Assembly (NCBI GenBank): GCA_937891565.1 | Contig: CALAHA010000411.1 | Span: 1-6,969 of the forward strand | Direction: 5' to 3' | From: an uncultured Ilumatobacter sp. | GTDB lineage: Bacteria; Actinomycetota; Acidimicrobiia; Acidimicrobiales; Ilumatobacteraceae | Length of the DNA stretch: 6,969 bases | Shown here: positions 6,030 to 6,969 of the stretch, in pieces | How the letters are laid out: each line of letters opens with the position of its first letter | Position numbering within the stretch: the first letter of the stretch is position 1 | The notes under the pieces: generated by a model | Seen by the model: only the letters and a program-made list of their open reading frames with translations | Databases searched by the model: none | Told to the model about the DNA's origin: nothing | Translations under genes and position numbers: made by a program

Positions 6030-6969
6030 TCAGCGGCCGATGTGGCGCAAACGCGTCTGGATGTCGTAGTAGTCGCGGTCGATTTCGGCGATCGTGCCAA
6101 ACCAACGCCGGGCCTTGAGCGGATCTCCGATGCGGTCATAAAAGTCAGCAAGCACATACCACTGACGGAGATGATGATCCTTGACCGTTTTGGTGTTCTT
6201 CGTTGCTGGCAGCATCATCTCGATTGCCGCAGCGAGATTGCCCCGGTCAGCCAAGGCCCCTGCCGCCACGATGCGACCCTCGGCGAGGATGTGGTGAGCC
6301 GGAGACGACTCGCGGATCTGCAGCCAGACACGTTCGACCGCCGACCAGCGTTCGAGGGCCCGATAGCAGTCGGCGAGAACTGGCAGAGTTTCCGGGTTCT
6401 CGTGCAGATCATTCGCAATTTCGAGTGACGCGGCAGCAGGCTTGTACCGACCGAGTCGGTAGTTGGCCAGGCCGGCAACTTCGTGCGCAGTCGCGATCGT
6501 CGGCGCTTCTTTCGCGATCGCAATCGCAATCCGCTTGGCCTCGTCGAAGCGTTCACGATCCAGTGCTTCGCTGGCCTGCGCAAGCCGTTCTGCCAACCGG
6601 GCGCCACGCTGTGCACCAAGCGCATCGCTCAGTTGCGCCGCAATCTCAGGGTCCAGTTCGCCGACTTCCCGGCGGGCGCTCGGCTCGGCCGAAGCACGCG
6701 CTGCAGCCCCACGTCCCAAATCACGAACAGAGCCCTCGTCGATCCACTCTTCGGTGGTTCGGGCCTCAATCTTGACACGCTCGCGTTCCTTGTCGGCCTC
6801 GCGATCGGGTTCGGGCTTCGGACCGCGCCGTCGCTTGACGTCCATAGAGCGCCGATCGGCTTCAGTCAGTGGTGGACGGTCTTTCTTGAAGCGATCATCA
6901 CGACCGCCCGTACCGCCCCGACGTTCATTGCGAGCGCCGCCGCGATCGTCTCGCCGGCCATCGGAGCGC
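6030..6969 (-). CDS. TPR-repeat protein with Arg/Gly-rich disordered N-terminus (5' end beyond window)
   Basis: The frame is open from the window edge to the TGA at 6030 (at least 312 codons). An ATG exists at 6845, but 41 further in-frame codons upstream have no stop and are strongly biased to Arg, Asp and Gly (for example RRDDRGGARNERRGGTGGRD), continuing into the charged KRRRGPKPEPDREADKERE. The true start is therefore probably outside the window. Counting from the ATG, the second half holds about five TPR-like helical pairs: 88-121 (ALDRERFDEAKRIAIAIAKE), 122-152 (LANYRLGRYKPAAASLEIAN), 154-182 (LADCYRALERWSAVERVWLQ), 191-216 (GALADRGNLAAAIEMM) and 229-262 (LADFYDRIGDPLKARRWFGT). TPRs form protein-binding scaffolds. 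It recalls the actinobacterial TPR protein encoded near tlyA in mycobacteria (Rv1691-like), from memory and unverified. No catalytic motif and no membrane segment are seen. Confidence 0.82.
   Translation of the reverse strand, partial: RSDGRRDDRGGARNERRGGTGGRDDRFKKDRPPLTEADRRSMDVKRRRGPKPEPDREADKERERVKIEARTTEEWIDEGSVRDLGRGAAARASAEPSARREVGELDPEIAAQLSDALGAQRGARLAERLAQASEALDRERFDEAKRIAIAIAKEAPTIATAHEVAGLANYRLGRYKPAAASLEIANDLHENPETLPVLADCYRALERWSAVERVWLQIRESSPAHHILAEGRIVAAGALADRGNLAAAIEMMLPATKNTKTVKDHHLRQWYVLADFYDRIGDPLKARRWFGTIAEIDRDYYDIQTRLRHIGR

Noticed and set aside
4900..6069. Long plus-strand open frame (389 codons) opposite rarA and the Nudix gene
   Set aside because: It is antisense to two genes with intact diagnostic motifs, crosses a gene boundary, and its translation is Arg/Ser-rich with no recognisable domain. 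This is typical of shadow frames in GC-rich DNA.
6481..6540. Repeated GCGATCGC/GCAATC-like words
   Set aside because: They encode the IAIAIAKEAPTIATA stretch of a TPR helix and are explained by codon use; there is no regular spacing or extension beyond the gene.

Overview
This is a GC-rich, gene-dense bacterial window with nine genes, all read from the minus strand. Transcription therefore runs from the right edge (6969) to the left edge (1). The gene content fits an actinobacterium: an arginine/glycine-rich TPR protein of a type I associate with actinobacteria, and a DUF948 membrane protein followed by a small DUF6167-like protein. My best guess is the Acidimicrobiia (Ilumatobacter-like), but this is an inference from memory of gene order and composition and no marker gene proves it.

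Layout in transcription order. (1) 6969-6030: the C-terminal part of a TPR protein whose disordered N-terminus runs off the window. (2) A 64-bp spacer with a possible -10 element, followed by an RppH-like Nudix hydrolase (5965-5528). (3) rarA, an AAA+ clamp-loader-like recombination factor (5531-4242). (4) A DUF948 single-pass membrane protein (4245-3781). (5) A DUF6167-like small protein (3784-3446). (6) A GlcD-like FAD-linked oxidase (3443-1986). (7) A GlcE-like FAD-binding subunit (1995-1111). (8) An aminoglycoside-phosphotransferase-fold kinase (1104-220). (9) The first 66 codons of a SET-domain protein, probably a lysine methyltransferase (199-1, cut by the window edge).

From the Nudix gene onward the genes overlap (GTGA, ATGA, ATGA, a 10-bp overlap) or lie 2 to 20 bp apart. 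No hairpin-plus-T-run terminator is visible between them, so they look like one transcription unit with translational coupling. The unit mixes housekeeping work (RNA 5'-end or nucleotide clean-up, replication-fork repair, envelope-associated small proteins) with an apparent metabolic module: a glycolate/D-2-hydroxyacid dehydrogenase pair without its usual Fe-S partner GlcF, then a small-molecule kinase and a SET-domain protein. That last cassette, glcD-glcE-kinase-SET, is the least ordinary part of the window. Nothing here resembles a defence system, mobile element, CRISPR array or RNA gene, and there is no gene-free stretch longer than 64 bases.
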